Source: Bradyrhizobium sp. SRL28
Lineage (GTDB): Bacteria; Pseudomonadota; Alphaproteobacteria; Rhizobiales; Xanthobacteraceae
Direction: 5' to 3'
DNA length: 64,000 nt
Assembly: GCF_018596315.1 (NCBI RefSeq)
Contig: NZ_JAHEAG010000019.1
Coordinates: 62,001-126,000, forward strand
Below are positions 1 to 8,947 of this stretch, in pieces (position 1 is the first letter of the stretch; the number at the start of each line of letters is the position of its first letter). The position numbers and the translations under genes are program-made. The notes beneath the pieces were generated by a model. It worked only from the letters and a program-made list of their open reading frames with translations, was not told the origin of the DNA and made no database searches.

Positions 1-731
1 GATCGCTGGTTTTGATGGGTTTTGTTGATGAGGCCGTCAAAGCGACGGAGCGCTTTGTTCAAGCGATTGACCAGTTTGAGAAGCCCTTCGACATCGTCTG
101 GGCTCTTATGGTGAAATGCAGTTTGTGCGCGCTGCTCGGCCAAAACGATGTGCTGCTGCAGGACGCGGCAAAGATAATCGAGATCAGCGAACGGCATGGT
201 TACACGGCCCGGCTTGGCAACGGTCTTTCATTACGGGGACTTGCTCGGTCGCGATTGGGTGAACTGGATGCCGGTATCGCCGATGCCCGCGAGGGGATGG
301 TGCTTTGGCGTAGTCGTGGCATTGTATCTACCACTGCCGAGCTAATATGCTGGCTGTGTGATCTTCTGGTGCGGGCGGGCCGCCTCAAGGAGGCATCACA
401 ACTGCTGGATGAGGCCGACACCCTCATTATCGATACCGACGAAGCATGTGCTTTGGTTGAATGCATCCGCATTCGCGGCCAAATCGCCGCTTGCAGAAAC
501 GATATGATCGGCGCGGTGCGCTTATTCGAAAAAGCGATTGCTGTTTCCCAGTGCCAAGAAGCGCGACTATTCGAGCTCCGTGCCACAACACAATTAGCAA
601 CAGTCCTCGCACGTCTAGGGCGTACCCAGGAGGGTGAGGCGCGGCTGCGCACCATCATCGATGCATTCGATACCAAACACGAAATCGTCGATCTCGTTGC
701 CGCACGAAAAGCATTGCACACGTTGCGCTGA
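1..731 (+). CDS. C-terminal part of a TPR-containing protein (5' end outside window)
   Basis: The reading frame is open to the left edge and ends with TGA at 729-731, so this is the 3' end of a longer gene; an in-frame TTG/ATG at 12-17 need not be the start. About 240 residues are visible, made of repeated pairs of amphipathic helices with the A-x-x-G-R/x-x-EA pattern of tetratricopeptide repeats. The final block (leucine-rich helix, LGRTQEGEARL, then a short helix ending in LR) resembles the C-terminus of the large rhizobial adenylate-cyclase/AAA-ATPase-TPR regulators. That family assignment is inference because the catalytic part is not in the window. It converges on the binding-protein gene ending at 764, 32 bases away. 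Confidence 0.7.
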   Translation, partial: SLVLMGFVDEAVKATERFVQAIDQFEKPFDIVWALMVKCSLCALLGQNDVLLQDAAKIIEISERHGYTARLGNGLSLRGLARSRLGELDAGIADAREGMVLWRSRGIVSTTAELICWLCDLLVRAGRLKEASQLLDEADTLIIDTDEACALVECIRIRGQIAACRNDMIGAVRLFEKAIAVSQCQEARLFELRATTQLATVLARLGRTQEGEARLRTIIDAFDTKHEIVDLVAARKALHTLR

Positions 732-763
732 TCCGCAGCTTCGGTCGGCAAGCCAGCCCGCTC

Positions 764-2554
764 TCACCCCTCCCGATACCAGCTCGCCAGCTGCCACAGA
801 TCATTGTCCCAGCCCGAGATATGCGCTGTCAGCTTGCCGCTGAGCGCTGCGACGCGGGTGCGGGAGATGATGGGCTGGATGTAATTATCTGACACGACGA
901 GGTCGTTGAGCCTGATGAACAGCGCGGCGCGCTTCACCGCGTCGAGCTCCTGCTCGACCTGCTTGTAGATCTCGTCATATTCCTTGCTTTGCCAGCGCGA
1001 GACATTGCGCCCCTGCCACTTGTTGTCCTTGTTCGCCACCTGCCACGACACATACTGGTTCATGAAGAACTGCGGATCGGCCTGCGGCATGGTGGTGTTG
1101 TACATCTGCGCGTCGCAATAGAAATGCGGGTAGGTGTCGGGATTGCCGGCGTCGGAGGAGAAGAACACCGATCCCACCACCGACTTCAGTTCGACGTCGA
1201 TGCCCGCTTTCTGGCACGCCTGCTTGACGATGGCCTGGGTCTTCTGCCGGGGTGCATTGATCGAGGTCTGGAATACGAACTTCAGCGGCTTGCCGTCCTT
1301 GGCGCGAATGCCGTCGCCGCCCTTTTTCCACCCCGCGGCCTCGAGGATCTGGTTGGCCTTCTCGATGTTGAATTCGAACTTGGTGTTCTTCGACCGGAAG
1401 CGCGGCGGGTTGTTGAGGAAGTTCGCGGTGGCGAGCGCCGTGCGGCCATAGATGAATTTCTCGATCGACGCGCGATCGATCAGGAGATTGATGGCCTGGC
1501 GCACGGCCGGATCGCTGAACAGCGGATGTTTGGTCTTGATGCTGGCGCGCTCACCGTCGACCTCGACCGCAGGATCGGTCGAGTTGAGCTGCATGAATTC
1601 GACATTACCTGACGGCGTGATGTTGATCCTGCCCTTTCCGAGGGCTTCCATCTTCAGCAGGATCTCGTCTTCGACCTGCATGTTCCAGGCATAGTCATAT
1701 TCGCCGGTCTGCAGCACCGCGCGCGCCGCCGACACCGCATCGCCGCCGCCCTTGACCTCCACCTCGTCGAAATGCGGCCGGTTGGCGACGTGGTAGTTGG
1801 GATTGATTTTTGCGCGGAGCATGTCGCCCGGTTTGAAATCCACGAACATATAGGGGCCGGTACCGACCGGCTTCAGATTGTTCGGCGCCTCGCGCGATTT
1901 GGCACCGACGTAATCCTTGAACAGGTGTTTTGGGATGATCATGCCATAGGCGCTGACAAAGGCATCGGCCCAGAATGGTGTCGGCTTGGCAAAAACGAGG
2001 CGGACGGTGAAGTCGTCGATCTTTTCGACCGTGATGTCCTTGTAGCTGCCGATCGAGACCGACGCGGTCTCCGGCGTTTTGGCATATTCCCAGTTGAACA
2101 CGACATCGTCTGCCGTGAACGGCATGCCGTCATGCCATTTGACGCCGCGTTTCAGCTTCCAGATCACGGAGCGGCCGTCCTCGGCCAATCCGTCATTCTC
2201 CTTGCTCGGAATCTCGGCCGCGAGGATCGGCACCAGATTGCCGTCGCCATCCCATCCTGCCAGCGGCTCGTAGAATATCCGGGAGCCTTCCTGGTCCTTG
2301 GTGCCGACGGCGAAATGCGGATTGAGCAGGGTCACGGCCTGCCAATACATCAGTTTCAGCACACCGCCGCCGCCGGCCTTGGTCGGCTTGTAGGGAAGCG
2401 CGGTCGCGGCCATCGCGACCCCGGACTGGCTCAGCATCATCCCGGCCATCGGCGCCGAAAGGCCTGCGGCGATCATTCGCTGGACAAAGGCCCGCCGCGA
2501 CAACTGACCGGTCTTGACGTCTGCAATCAGGTTTCGAAGTTCCCGCTCCTTCAT
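764..2554 (-). CDS. ABC transporter substrate-binding protein, peptide/nickel type (SBP_bac_5)
   Basis: 596 residues, the usual size of family-5 periplasmic binding proteins. The N-terminus carries a twin-arginine signal (SRRAFVQR near residue 20, then a hydrophobic stretch and an A-rich cleavage region ending AMAA). The body has family hallmarks: GG.L-like strand after the signal, W-x-x-x-L-R/K-x-G-V-K-W-H-D-G (visible as WKLKRGVKWHDG), F-T-A-D-D-V-V-F, GTGPY, and L-N-x-x-x-P...VRQAI. It should bind an oligopeptide or similar solute in the periplasm. No permease or ATPase gene is adjacent, so the rest of the transporter is elsewhere or this is an orphan. AAGGAG lies 8 bases before the ATG, supporting this start. 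Confidence 0.9.
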   Translation of the reverse strand: MKERELRNLIADVKTGQLSRRAFVQRMIAAGLSAPMAGMMLSQSGVAMAATALPYKPTKAGGGGVLKLMYWQAVTLLNPHFAVGTKDQEGSRIFYEPLAGWDGDGNLVPILAAEIPSKENDGLAEDGRSVIWKLKRGVKWHDGMPFTADDVVFNWEYAKTPETASVSIGSYKDITVEKIDDFTVRLVFAKPTPFWADAFVSAYGMIIPKHLFKDYVGAKSREAPNNLKPVGTGPYMFVDFKPGDMLRAKINPNYHVANRPHFDEVEVKGGGDAVSAARAVLQTGEYDYAWNMQVEDEILLKMEALGKGRINITPSGNVEFMQLNSTDPAVEVDGERASIKTKHPLFSDPAVRQAINLLIDRASIEKFIYGRTALATANFLNNPPRFRSKNTKFEFNIEKANQILEAAGWKKGGDGIRAKDGKPLKFVFQTSINAPRQKTQAIVKQACQKAGIDVELKSVVGSVFFSSDAGNPDTYPHFYCDAQMYNTTMPQADPQFFMNQYVSWQVANKDNKWQGRNVSRWQSKEYDEIYKQVEQELDAVKRAALFIRLNDLVVSDNYIQPIISRTRVAALSGKLTAHISGWDNDLWQLASWYREG

Positions 2555-2903
2555 TGGGCCGGCTCCTTAACTGTGCTGAATGTCCCGTTACTCTCGATCA
2601 AGGAAATGGATCAGGTCAGCGCGAACCTGTCAAAGCAGGATCCGCGCCATCCCGTCATGCCAGGCTCAACCGAGACAAGGTGACGCGGCATCAGGTGGCA
2701 GTGCACCTAATTCACACGTCACGCCTTCGCGGGCATCGCCTGCGAATGAAGTGCACTGGCCCCGAAATTTTCTCGAACAGGGCTCTTGGATTGAGAGCGG
2801 CGACAGCAGACGAATGGAGATTCGGCTGATGACGATGAACGTACGAGGATAGTCTGGAACGGCGGATGACGCCTTCGGCTCCAATCCGCCTTACGCGCCT
2901 GGC
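2555..2903. other. Intergenic stretch without a supported gene
   Basis: About 350 bases between the binding-protein start and the small gene at 2904. Short overlapping frames exist on both strands, but none has a ribosome binding site or recognisable protein. It must contain the promoter of the leftward binding-protein gene. A palindromic repeat fragment sits at its right end (2861-2890). Confidence 0.5.
2861..2890. repeat. Short palindromic repeat fragment
   Basis: GGCGGAT at 2861-2867 is the reverse complement of ATCCGCC at 2884-2890, with GCCTTCGGC inside the loop. The composition matches the dispersed palindromes that recur in this window, so I read it as a degenerate copy of an interspersed repeat. 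It lies 14 bases beyond the stop of the small leftward gene and could also act as a transcript end. Confidence 0.45.
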
Positions 2904-3104
2904 TCAAGCTGTTGGTGCGACGGCTCCCTCGCCGCCGATCGCGCGGTCCAGGGCGTCGATCAGTATCTGAATCTCGATGAACTTGTTGCGGGCCCGTTCG
3001 GCCTTGTCGCGGTCAAAGGGAGCGGCCAGCACCTTCGCGTGCGCGTCCCTGTCCTCGAGCATGCGCGCACGGGCTTTATTCAGCGTTTCAAGTCGCTCGC
3101 TCAT
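2904..3104 (-). CDS. Small helical protein of unknown function (66 aa)
   Basis: The open frame runs further upstream, but the ATG at 3104 is preceded by AGGAAAGA at about 7 bases, a good ribosome binding site, and composition upstream is not protein-like. The 66-residue product is predicted to be almost entirely helical and charged (SERLETLNKARARMLEDRD..., ERARNKFIEIQILIDALDRAI), with no signal peptide or membrane segment. I do not recognise the family. It stands alone, divergent from the Kelch gene at 3378. Confidence 0.6.
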   Translation of the reverse strand: MSERLETLNKARARMLEDRDAHAKVLAAPFDRDKAERARNKFIEIQILIDALDRAIGGEGAVAPTA

Positions 3105-3377
3105 TTTGGGCTTCTTTCCTGGGAGGGATGGGCGCCACGCTGCCGGCGCGAGTCTCATGCGTACACCGATCCAGTCCCTGGCGCCATCGATCAATGGCGC
3201 GGCGTCAAGCTGAAGGTTAAGCCGGCGCCGCCGCATAGTTTCGGGAACCGTGACAGTCGTACCGACATCACCTGCAATTGAGTGCATTGGCAACACGGTT
3301 CGCGGAGTTGTTGTCTTGACCGCACTCGCCTTTGTTACGACCATCGATCATCCAGCTACGCCAGCTCAGGAGCTCTT

Positions 3378-4544
3378 ATGTCTTCGACATCCAATCTGCC
3401 GCGTCTGAACAGGAGAGCTTTTGTTGCCGCGGCTGCCGGCGCGGCGATCGGTTGCGCGCCGGCGCTGGCGCAGCATTCGGGCCATGGCACACCGTCGGGC
3501 ACGGCGTTGCCTGAAGCAGCCCCCTCCTCCGACCCGTTTGCCCGGCTTCAGGGCGGCACGCCGCATCACCTCACGACCGAGCAGATTGCCCAGCGAAGAG
3601 TGGAAAGCCCCGCGCCGAAGGGACCGCAGGGACACTGGACCGCCAAGGCGGCGTTGCCGCTGCCGCGAAGTGAAATGGCCTGGGCTACCGCCTGGGCGGG
3701 GCGCATGCATATTGTCGGCGGCTATGGCGAAGGACGCGTCGACCGCGCCTATCACCATGTTTACGATCCCAAAGACGACCGCTGGTTCAACGCCGCGCCA
3801 TTGCCGCGCGGCGCCAACCATGTCGCCGTCGTGGCGGATGCTGGCCGGGTCTACGCGCTTGGCGGCTTCATCGAGCAGAACCGCAATCCGGATCCGAATG
3901 CGTTTTTCTACGATGTGGCGGCCGACAAGTGGACGACCATCGCGCCACTGCCGCGGTCGCGCGGCGCGGCCGCAGCCGTCGCGCTTGACGGCAAGATACA
4001 TCTGATCGGCGGCGCCGGCGCCCCGACCAACGAGCGCGCCAGCGTCGGCTGGCATGAGGTCTACGATCCGCAAACCGACAAGTGGGAAATCCGCAAGGCG
4101 CTGCCGGCGGCGCGCGACCATGTCGGGGCTGTCGCCCATAACGGCATGATCCATATCATCGGCGGCCGCTTCAACACATTCGAATACAACACCGATCTTC
4201 ACCACGTTTACCTGCCCGTATCAGACACATGGAAGGAGCGCGCGCCGCTGCCCACGGCGCGTTCCGGCCACGGCCTCGTCGTCTACCGCGACCGCTTCTT
4301 CGCCATGGGCGGCGAATACGGCGTGCAGGACAAAGGCCAGATATCGCAGGGCGTCGTATTCGGTCAGATGGAAAGTTACGATCCCGCGACGAACACCTGG
4401 CAGTCTCATGCAGCAATGACGACGCCGCGGCACGCGGTGGGCGCCACCACCATTGGCGATGCCATCTATGTTGCGGGCGGAGGCGCGGTGACAGGCGGCT
4501 CAGTCCAGTCGTCCGTGCACGAAGCGTTTACGCTGGCGGTTTGA
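3378..4544 (+). CDS. Tat-exported Kelch-repeat beta-propeller protein
   Basis: 388 residues from the ATG at 3378, which has AGGAG about 6 bases upstream; the open frame begins earlier but without such support. The N-terminus has a twin-arginine motif (NRRAFVAAAAG) and a cleavable hydrophobic region ending ALAQ. The mature protein has about six Kelch repeats, each with a double glycine strand and a Y-D-P-x-x-D/N-x-W element (VYDPKDDRW, VYDPQTDKW, SYDPATNTW) followed by PLPR-like turns. A folded periplasmic propeller is expected; Tat export suggests folding or a cofactor before export, but no galactose-oxidase copper ligands can be assigned by eye. Substrate unknown. It converges with the caspase-like gene 6 bases away. 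Confidence 0.85.
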   Translation: MSSTSNLPRLNRRAFVAAAAGAAIGCAPALAQHSGHGTPSGTALPEAAPSSDPFARLQGGTPHHLTTEQIAQRRVESPAPKGPQGHWTAKAALPLPRSEMAWATAWAGRMHIVGGYGEGRVDRAYHHVYDPKDDRWFNAAPLPRGANHVAVVADAGRVYALGGFIEQNRNPDPNAFFYDVAADKWTTIAPLPRSRGAAAAVALDGKIHLIGGAGAPTNERASVGWHEVYDPQTDKWEIRKALPAARDHVGAVAHNGMIHIIGGRFNTFEYNTDLHHVYLPVSDTWKERAPLPTARSGHGLVVYRDRFFAMGGEYGVQDKGQISQGVVFGQMESYDPATNTWQSHAAMTTPRHAVGATTIGDAIYVAGGGAVTGGSVQSSVHEAFTLAV

Positions 4545-4550
4545 TCGCTT

Positions 4551-6251
4551 TTACCGGTTGGCCGTCGCAGCGGTGCGGAAGTAGAAGGGTTCACTCGGCA
4601 GCGAGCCATACACGAATGGTTCCTGCTGCCGTCCGGTTGCCGCTAGCACGTCGTCGCGAACGAAGCGGAACAGCATTGACACCTCCAGGCCCGGCTGCTT
4701 CAGCCGCTTGAGGAGCGCTTTCATGAACGGACTGTTGCCATCATCGCCGTCGTGCGCCACCTGGCCGGCTTTCGCCGCATAGGCGACCATGGTTCCGCCT
4801 TCAGGCTCCACCCGCGCCAACCCCGTGCCCAGCGAACGCGTGCTGTTGGTGAAACGCATCTGAGGCGCGAAGGGATTATTGCGACAGGCATCCAGCACGA
4901 TCAGCCGCAATCCCCGCACACCCTCGATCGCAGCGCTAAGCTCGTCGATGGATACCGCTTCGAGACGTACGTCGCGATCAGTCTTGAACTGCGCATCAAC
5001 AGGTGCGAGCCAGTTGACGCCGCCCATCTCGAGTCCGTGACCGGCAAAATAGATCACTGCCCAGTCGGACGTTTCGGCGTCCTTCGCGAACGCGCGCAGC
5101 GCGGCGAACATCTGTTCGCGCGCGACATCACGTAGCAGCGTCACCTTGCGGAAGCCCAGCGCATCGAACTCCGCCGCCAGTGCTTCCGCGTCACGGCCGG
5201 AATTGGTGAGCGGCGCTACGTTCTGATAAGCCGCATTGCCGATCACCAGCGCGACCCGATTGCTCCGCTCGCGCGACGGCGTTGCACCCGGCGCGACCGG
5301 TTCGCCGAGGGGCGGCGCCATTGCGCTGTCCACCTCGCGCACGAGCTGCTCCGCCTCGCGGAACAATTCCGCGGCGTCCGGGCTGGACAGCGGCAGCCGG
5401 CGCGCGGTGGACAGCGCATCCCGCGCGGCCGCGACATTGTTCGTTCGGGCCAAGGCCACGCTCTTCAGGGCAAACGCTTCGGCGTTGTTCGGGTCGATCT
5501 TGAGCAGCGCATCCAGCACAGGAAGAGCTTCCGAATGGCGCTGCAGCGCCACGAGGGATTTACCGTGCAGCAGGCCAATGTCGGCGTACATCTTCTGCTG
5601 CGAAAAATTGACGGTGGCTCGGGTGGCGCGAGCCCGCGCAACCTGCCGGAGCGCCTCATCGGGACGGCTGAGTTGCAGCAGGAAGTCGGCCCGGTTGATG
5701 AAATTGTAGACATCGCCAGGTTGCAACCTGGCCGCATGGTCGAGGTCGGCCTGGCTCTCCGCGATGTTGCCACGCCGGACAAACGCCGCGGCGCGGTTGC
5801 GCAGCGCGCCGGCACGGTCCGAATTGTTGTTCGCCATGGCGAGCGCCTGGGTGGCGTCCTTGATGGCGAGATCGAATTGGCCTAGGCCACTGCGGATGGT
5901 GCTCCGGTTCAGCCAGGCGTCCACGAAGGACGGGTTGTCTTCAAGCGACTTGTCGCAGTTAGCCAGTGCGTTCCGATAGTCGTGCCCCAGGATGTAACGG
6001 TAGCACCGATTGTAGTACGCGGTCGCACGCTCGCGCGCGGGTATGCCGCGTGTGTTGATGATCGCCATGCAGGCGGTGAGCCCGGCCTCACCGTCGTTGT
6101 TGCGGCAGGTCTTCCATAGCTTCGACCTGTCGCCGGGTGCCGCAGCAAATGCGCTAACGGCAGGCAGCGACACCACGAGCGCCAGCAGAAGCGTCATACT
6201 GTGCGTTGGCCGCAATACGCGCCAGTGCGCAATCTGCCGAAACGCGATCAT
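4551..6251 (-). CDS. Caspase-like (peptidase C14) protein with N-terminal TPR repeats
   Basis: 566 residues when started at the ATG at 6251, which overlaps the stop of the upstream DUF3592 gene (ATGA), implying translational coupling. Order: signal/transmembrane segment (about residues 15-38), a cysteine-containing helical region, four or five TPR-like repeats to about residue 300, a linker rich in P and A, then a p20-like caspase fold (about 330-566). The fold starts with RVALVIGNAAY. The catalytic dyad is visible: histidine in YFAGHGLEMGG (about residue 405) and cysteine in LDACRNNPF (about residue 456). Such bacterial caspase homologues are Arg/Lys-directed proteases; the natural target here is unknown. 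The signal segment points to periplasmic action. Confidence 0.88.
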   Translation of the reverse strand: MIAFRQIAHWRVLRPTHSMTLLLALVVSLPAVSAFAAAPGDRSKLWKTCRNNDGEAGLTACMAIINTRGIPARERATAYYNRCYRYILGHDYRNALANCDKSLEDNPSFVDAWLNRSTIRSGLGQFDLAIKDATQALAMANNNSDRAGALRNRAAAFVRRGNIAESQADLDHAARLQPGDVYNFINRADFLLQLSRPDEALRQVARARATRATVNFSQQKMYADIGLLHGKSLVALQRHSEALPVLDALLKIDPNNAEAFALKSVALARTNNVAAARDALSTARRLPLSSPDAAELFREAEQLVREVDSAMAPPLGEPVAPGATPSRERSNRVALVIGNAAYQNVAPLTNSGRDAEALAAEFDALGFRKVTLLRDVAREQMFAALRAFAKDAETSDWAVIYFAGHGLEMGGVNWLAPVDAQFKTDRDVRLEAVSIDELSAAIEGVRGLRLIVLDACRNNPFAPQMRFTNSTRSLGTGLARVEPEGGTMVAYAAKAGQVAHDGDDGNSPFMKALLKRLKQPGLEVSMLFRFVRDDVLAATGRQQEPFVYGSLPSEPFYFRTAATANR

Positions 6252-6772
6252 GAATGGGTTCTGCCGAAGGCGGCCCCGCCTTCCGGCGAGGGCCGGATGG
6301 CCACGTCCGCCAGGCGCGGCGCATCGAGAACCCGTGACGCCCAATTACTCATCGCGATCATGGCCGCTCCGATCGCGAAGAAAATCGTTCCGATGAAGGA
6401 CAGGATGATTGGGGTCAACCAGAGCGACAGCACGCCCCGGATAGTGGCGGCGCCCGGCGCCGCCGGATCATAGACGACCGAGACGACCTCGCCGGTGCGG
6501 TAAGCGGGTGGATTGGTGCGCAGGCCGGACTGGAATTCATGTGTGCTGCCGTCCGCCGTCTCGAAGCGCACAATCGGCGAAAATAGATAACCCTTGTCGT
6601 CGCTGTCCCGCATGCGCACCATCTCGATCACCACGCCTTCCACTTCGAGGGTGCGTGCGAGCCAGATTTTCGTGCTCCAGACAGACCAGGCGGCTGCGAG
6701 CAACAGCAACAGGCCAATCGGTATCAACGCGAACTTGCCAAGGCGGCTGAGGAAAATCGTCGGGTGTTCCAT
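6248..6772 (-). CDS. DUF3592 membrane protein
   Basis: 174 residues from the ATG at 6772, preceded by AGGA at about 8 bases. There are two transmembrane helices (about residues 13-35 and 116-140) flanking an extracytoplasmic beta-rich domain with the DUF3592 pattern: a VEGVV.IEM strand, SPIVRFETADGSTHEF, then YRTGEVVSVVYDPAAPGAATI. The short C-terminal tail is soluble. Its stop overlaps the start of the caspase-like gene by 4 bases, so the two are probably made together; whether they interact is inference. Confidence 0.8.
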   Translation of the reverse strand: MEHPTIFLSRLGKFALIPIGLLLLLAAAWSVWSTKIWLARTLEVEGVVIEMVRMRDSDDKGYLFSPIVRFETADGSTHEFQSGLRTNPPAYRTGEVVSVVYDPAAPGAATIRGVLSLWLTPIILSFIGTIFFAIGAAMIAMSNWASRVLDAPRLADVAIRPSPEGGAAFGRTHS

Positions 6773-7062
6773 CGATCGGTCCTGCGGCGGCGAGCGTGGT
6801 GCGCTTGTAGGCCTGTATCTGTCTGGAGGGCGGCCGAAAGGTTCAACGAAAATTGCACCAGCGACTAGCGGCAGCATGGCCACGCCGAACGCTGCACCGA
6901 CGCGGCGTAAAGCGATGCAGGCAATCGGCCCACGCACGCGCATTTTGCAGGTTCCAATCGGTAGAACTACGGGTGAGAAAACACCTCACCGCCGCAGTTC
7001 ATCCGCGAAATGTCCACATCCGACTTCTATCCGGCGGGCCTCACACCCATGGATGGAAGTTG

Positions 7063-8130
7063 ATGCGATATCTTTTCGCCGCCGTGATTGCTGTGTTCGT
7101 GATCACGCTGGATTTTGAAAGTTCCAACATCAGGTCAGTATGGACGGAACCATCTTTCGTCGTCGCCGAAGCGCAATCGGAACCCACGGCCATATCGAAT
7201 TCGCACAGTGGAACTGTGACCGCGTCCGTTGAGTCTTCGCTTGCGTCGGACAAGACAAATGTCGTTGCCGCGCCATACGAGAAGGCAACGGCAGCCGATG
7301 CAGATGCTCATGCAGCCGCCGCGGTCGACAACGAGTCCAAGTCAGCGTCGGGAGACAACGAGGCCAAGCCAGCGGACGTGATCTGCGAAACGGTCAAGGC
7401 TGCCGCCGAGGAACACGATATTCCGATCGGATTCTTCGTGCGCCTGCTCTGGCAGGAAAGCAGGTTTCGTTCCGAAGAAGTCAGTTCGGCCGGCGCGCAG
7501 GGCATTGCCCAATTCATGCCGCAGACGGCCGTCGAAATGGGTCTGAGAAACCCGTTCGATCCACTGCAGGCGATCCCTGCGTCGGCAAAATTTCTTCGCA
7601 AGCTTTACAATCAGTTCGGCAATCTCGGGCTTGCGGCGGCAGCGTATAATGCGGGCGGCGGCAGGATCGCGAAGTGGCTTTCACGACGCAGTTCACTGCC
7701 TGCGGAAACGCGCGCCTACGTCAAGATCATCACCGGCCACAAGGCCGAAGCGTGGACTGCCGAAGAGAGCACCGTCTTCATGCCGACCGATCTGCCAAAG
7801 AAGGCGCCATGCGAGGGCGTTGGCGGGCTGTCGCGGCAAGATCAGATCGCCGCCGTAAACGTCGACCTGACGCCTTCCGCCAGCGCGATGGTGCGCAAGG
7901 CGGAGACTGATGATGCCGAGGACAAGAAGAACGTGTCCGTGAGGAAACTACGCGTTGCAAGCTCGGCGGCCAGACGTGCCGGGCCGGCATCACGAAAGGC
8001 AAATGCCCGCGCTGTCCTGCTGGCAGGAAAGGTGGCGCGCAAGTCAGGGAAACAAGCCGCCGTGCGTGTCGCGTCAGATTCTTCTACCGGCGGCCGAACG
8101 AAGTCATCGAGGGCGGCACGGGAATTGTAG
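7063..8130 (+). CDS. Lytic transglycosylase (SLT domain)
   Basis: 355 residues from the ATG at 7063. An N-terminal hydrophobic segment (about residues 4-18) is followed by a roughly 90-residue A/E/S-rich linker and then a family-1 SLT domain (about 110-225). The domain shows LLWQESRFRSEEVSSAGAQG with the catalytic glutamate in QES, GIAQFMP, and AAYNAGGGRI. A basic, alanine-rich tail with many RK and AARR pairs follows, perhaps binding wall or nucleic acid. The enzyme should cleave glycan strands of peptidoglycan to 1,6-anhydro products in the periplasm. Transcription ends at the strong hairpin at 8157-8190. Confidence 0.88.
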   Translation: MRYLFAAVIAVFVITLDFESSNIRSVWTEPSFVVAEAQSEPTAISNSHSGTVTASVESSLASDKTNVVAAPYEKATAADADAHAAAAVDNESKSASGDNEAKPADVICETVKAAAEEHDIPIGFFVRLLWQESRFRSEEVSSAGAQGIAQFMPQTAVEMGLRNPFDPLQAIPASAKFLRKLYNQFGNLGLAAAAYNAGGGRIAKWLSRRSSLPAETRAYVKIITGHKAEAWTAEESTVFMPTDLPKKAPCEGVGGLSRQDQIAAVNVDLTPSASAMVRKAETDDAEDKKNVSVRKLRVASSAARRAGPASRKANARAVLLAGKVARKSGKQAAVRVASDSSTGGRTKSSRAAREL

Positions 8131-8156
8131 CTGTTGCCATCAAGCTGCCCGAAACG

Positions 8157-8190
8157 AAAGAAGCCCGCGTTGTTGCTCGCGGGCTTCTTT
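8157..8190. terminator. Rho-independent terminator between convergent genes
   Basis: A perfect 13-bp stem (8157-8169 with 8178-8190) around an 8-base loop, with A's at the outer left and T's at the outer right. It can therefore end transcripts from both sides: the transglycosylase gene on the left and the secreted-peptide gene on the right. Confidence 0.85.
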
Positions 8191-8209
8191 GTATTGTCAG
8201 CCTGCCCTG

Positions 8210-8533
8210 TTACCAGCCGCGATATCCGCCGCTGCCGAAGCTGAAGGTTACGCCGGGGCCGCCGCCATAGTAGCGGGGTCCGTAGTAACCGTACTGACGC
8301 GGCGCATAGTAGCCGTAGCTGTTGTAGTACGGCCGATAGTGACGGTGGCGCCAGTGGTGATGGTGATGGCCATGCCAATGCCGATGGCGGTATTGCGCAC
8401 TGATGTCAGTCGAGGTGCGCGTGGCATCCGTCGAGGATTTCGACTTCACCGCATTGTCGGCGGCGTAGGCCGCGGAACCTCCCATCAGAGCGGCGGCACC
8501 AACGGCGAACACGATAGCTAACTTCTTCATCAT
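8210..8533 (-). CDS. Small secreted His/Tyr/Gly-rich protein
   Basis: 107 residues: a Sec signal peptide (KKLAIVFAVGAAALMGG, cleavage after AYA), a short T/S region containing STDISAQ, a histidine-rich cluster (HRHWHGHHHHHWRHRH) and a tail of Y-G/YY-P repeats ending in GGYRGW. The layout resembles small rhizobial secreted proteins of unknown function; the His cluster could bind metal, which is inference. The motif TDISA recurs in the secreted protein at 44604. GGAG lies a few bases before the first of two consecutive ATG codons. Confidence 0.75.
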   Translation of the reverse strand: MMKKLAIVFAVGAAALMGGSAAYAADNAVKSKSSTDATRTSTDISAQYRHRHWHGHHHHHWRHRHYRPYYNSYGYYAPRQYGYYGPRYYGGGPGVTFSFGSGGYRGW

Positions 8534-8696
8534 CGAACTCCAGTGAACGTGTGAAGACTAACCGGCCGGCGCGCGTGACGTTCCGGCGTGCGACATAAAG
8601 ACCGCACTCGTTGCCTGAACGAATGTTCACGTAGATTAACGCTTCTGCGACGAGAGTAGCGTTGTTCGATCATGCAGCGGGCCGTAAGAATCAGCG

Positions 8697-8903
8697 GTGA
8701 CCGAAAAGCAGCGACAGTGCCGATGTGGCGCGATCTATCATCGCACCGAAGCGATGGCGCCTTCGCGCGAGATCGACAGTTTTGAATGCACGGCTTGCGG
8801 CGTGACTCTCGAAAAGTGGGATACCGCGTGGGTGCCGACCTATCGACTGATCGCAGAGCCTGCGATCGAGATCACAGAGCCTGCGATCAAGCCCGAGAAG
8901 TAG
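8697..8903 (+). CDS. Small zinc-ribbon-like protein
   Basis: 68 residues from a GTG at 8697. Two cysteine pairs, CRC near residue 8 and CTAC near residue 32, are spaced like a zinc ribbon. The C-terminal third has a short direct repeat (EPAIEITEPAIKPE). No signal peptide. I recognise the general type (short orphan ribbon proteins common in Bradyrhizobium) but no function. Start uncertain, since no clear ribosome site is seen. Confidence 0.55.
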   Translation: MTEKQRQCRCGAIYHRTEAMAPSREIDSFECTACGVTLEKWDTAWVPTYRLIAEPAIEITEPAIKPEK

Positions 8904-8947
8904 AGTAGCGCGATGGCGACGAGGCCTGAGCGGAGCTCGGAAATCCC

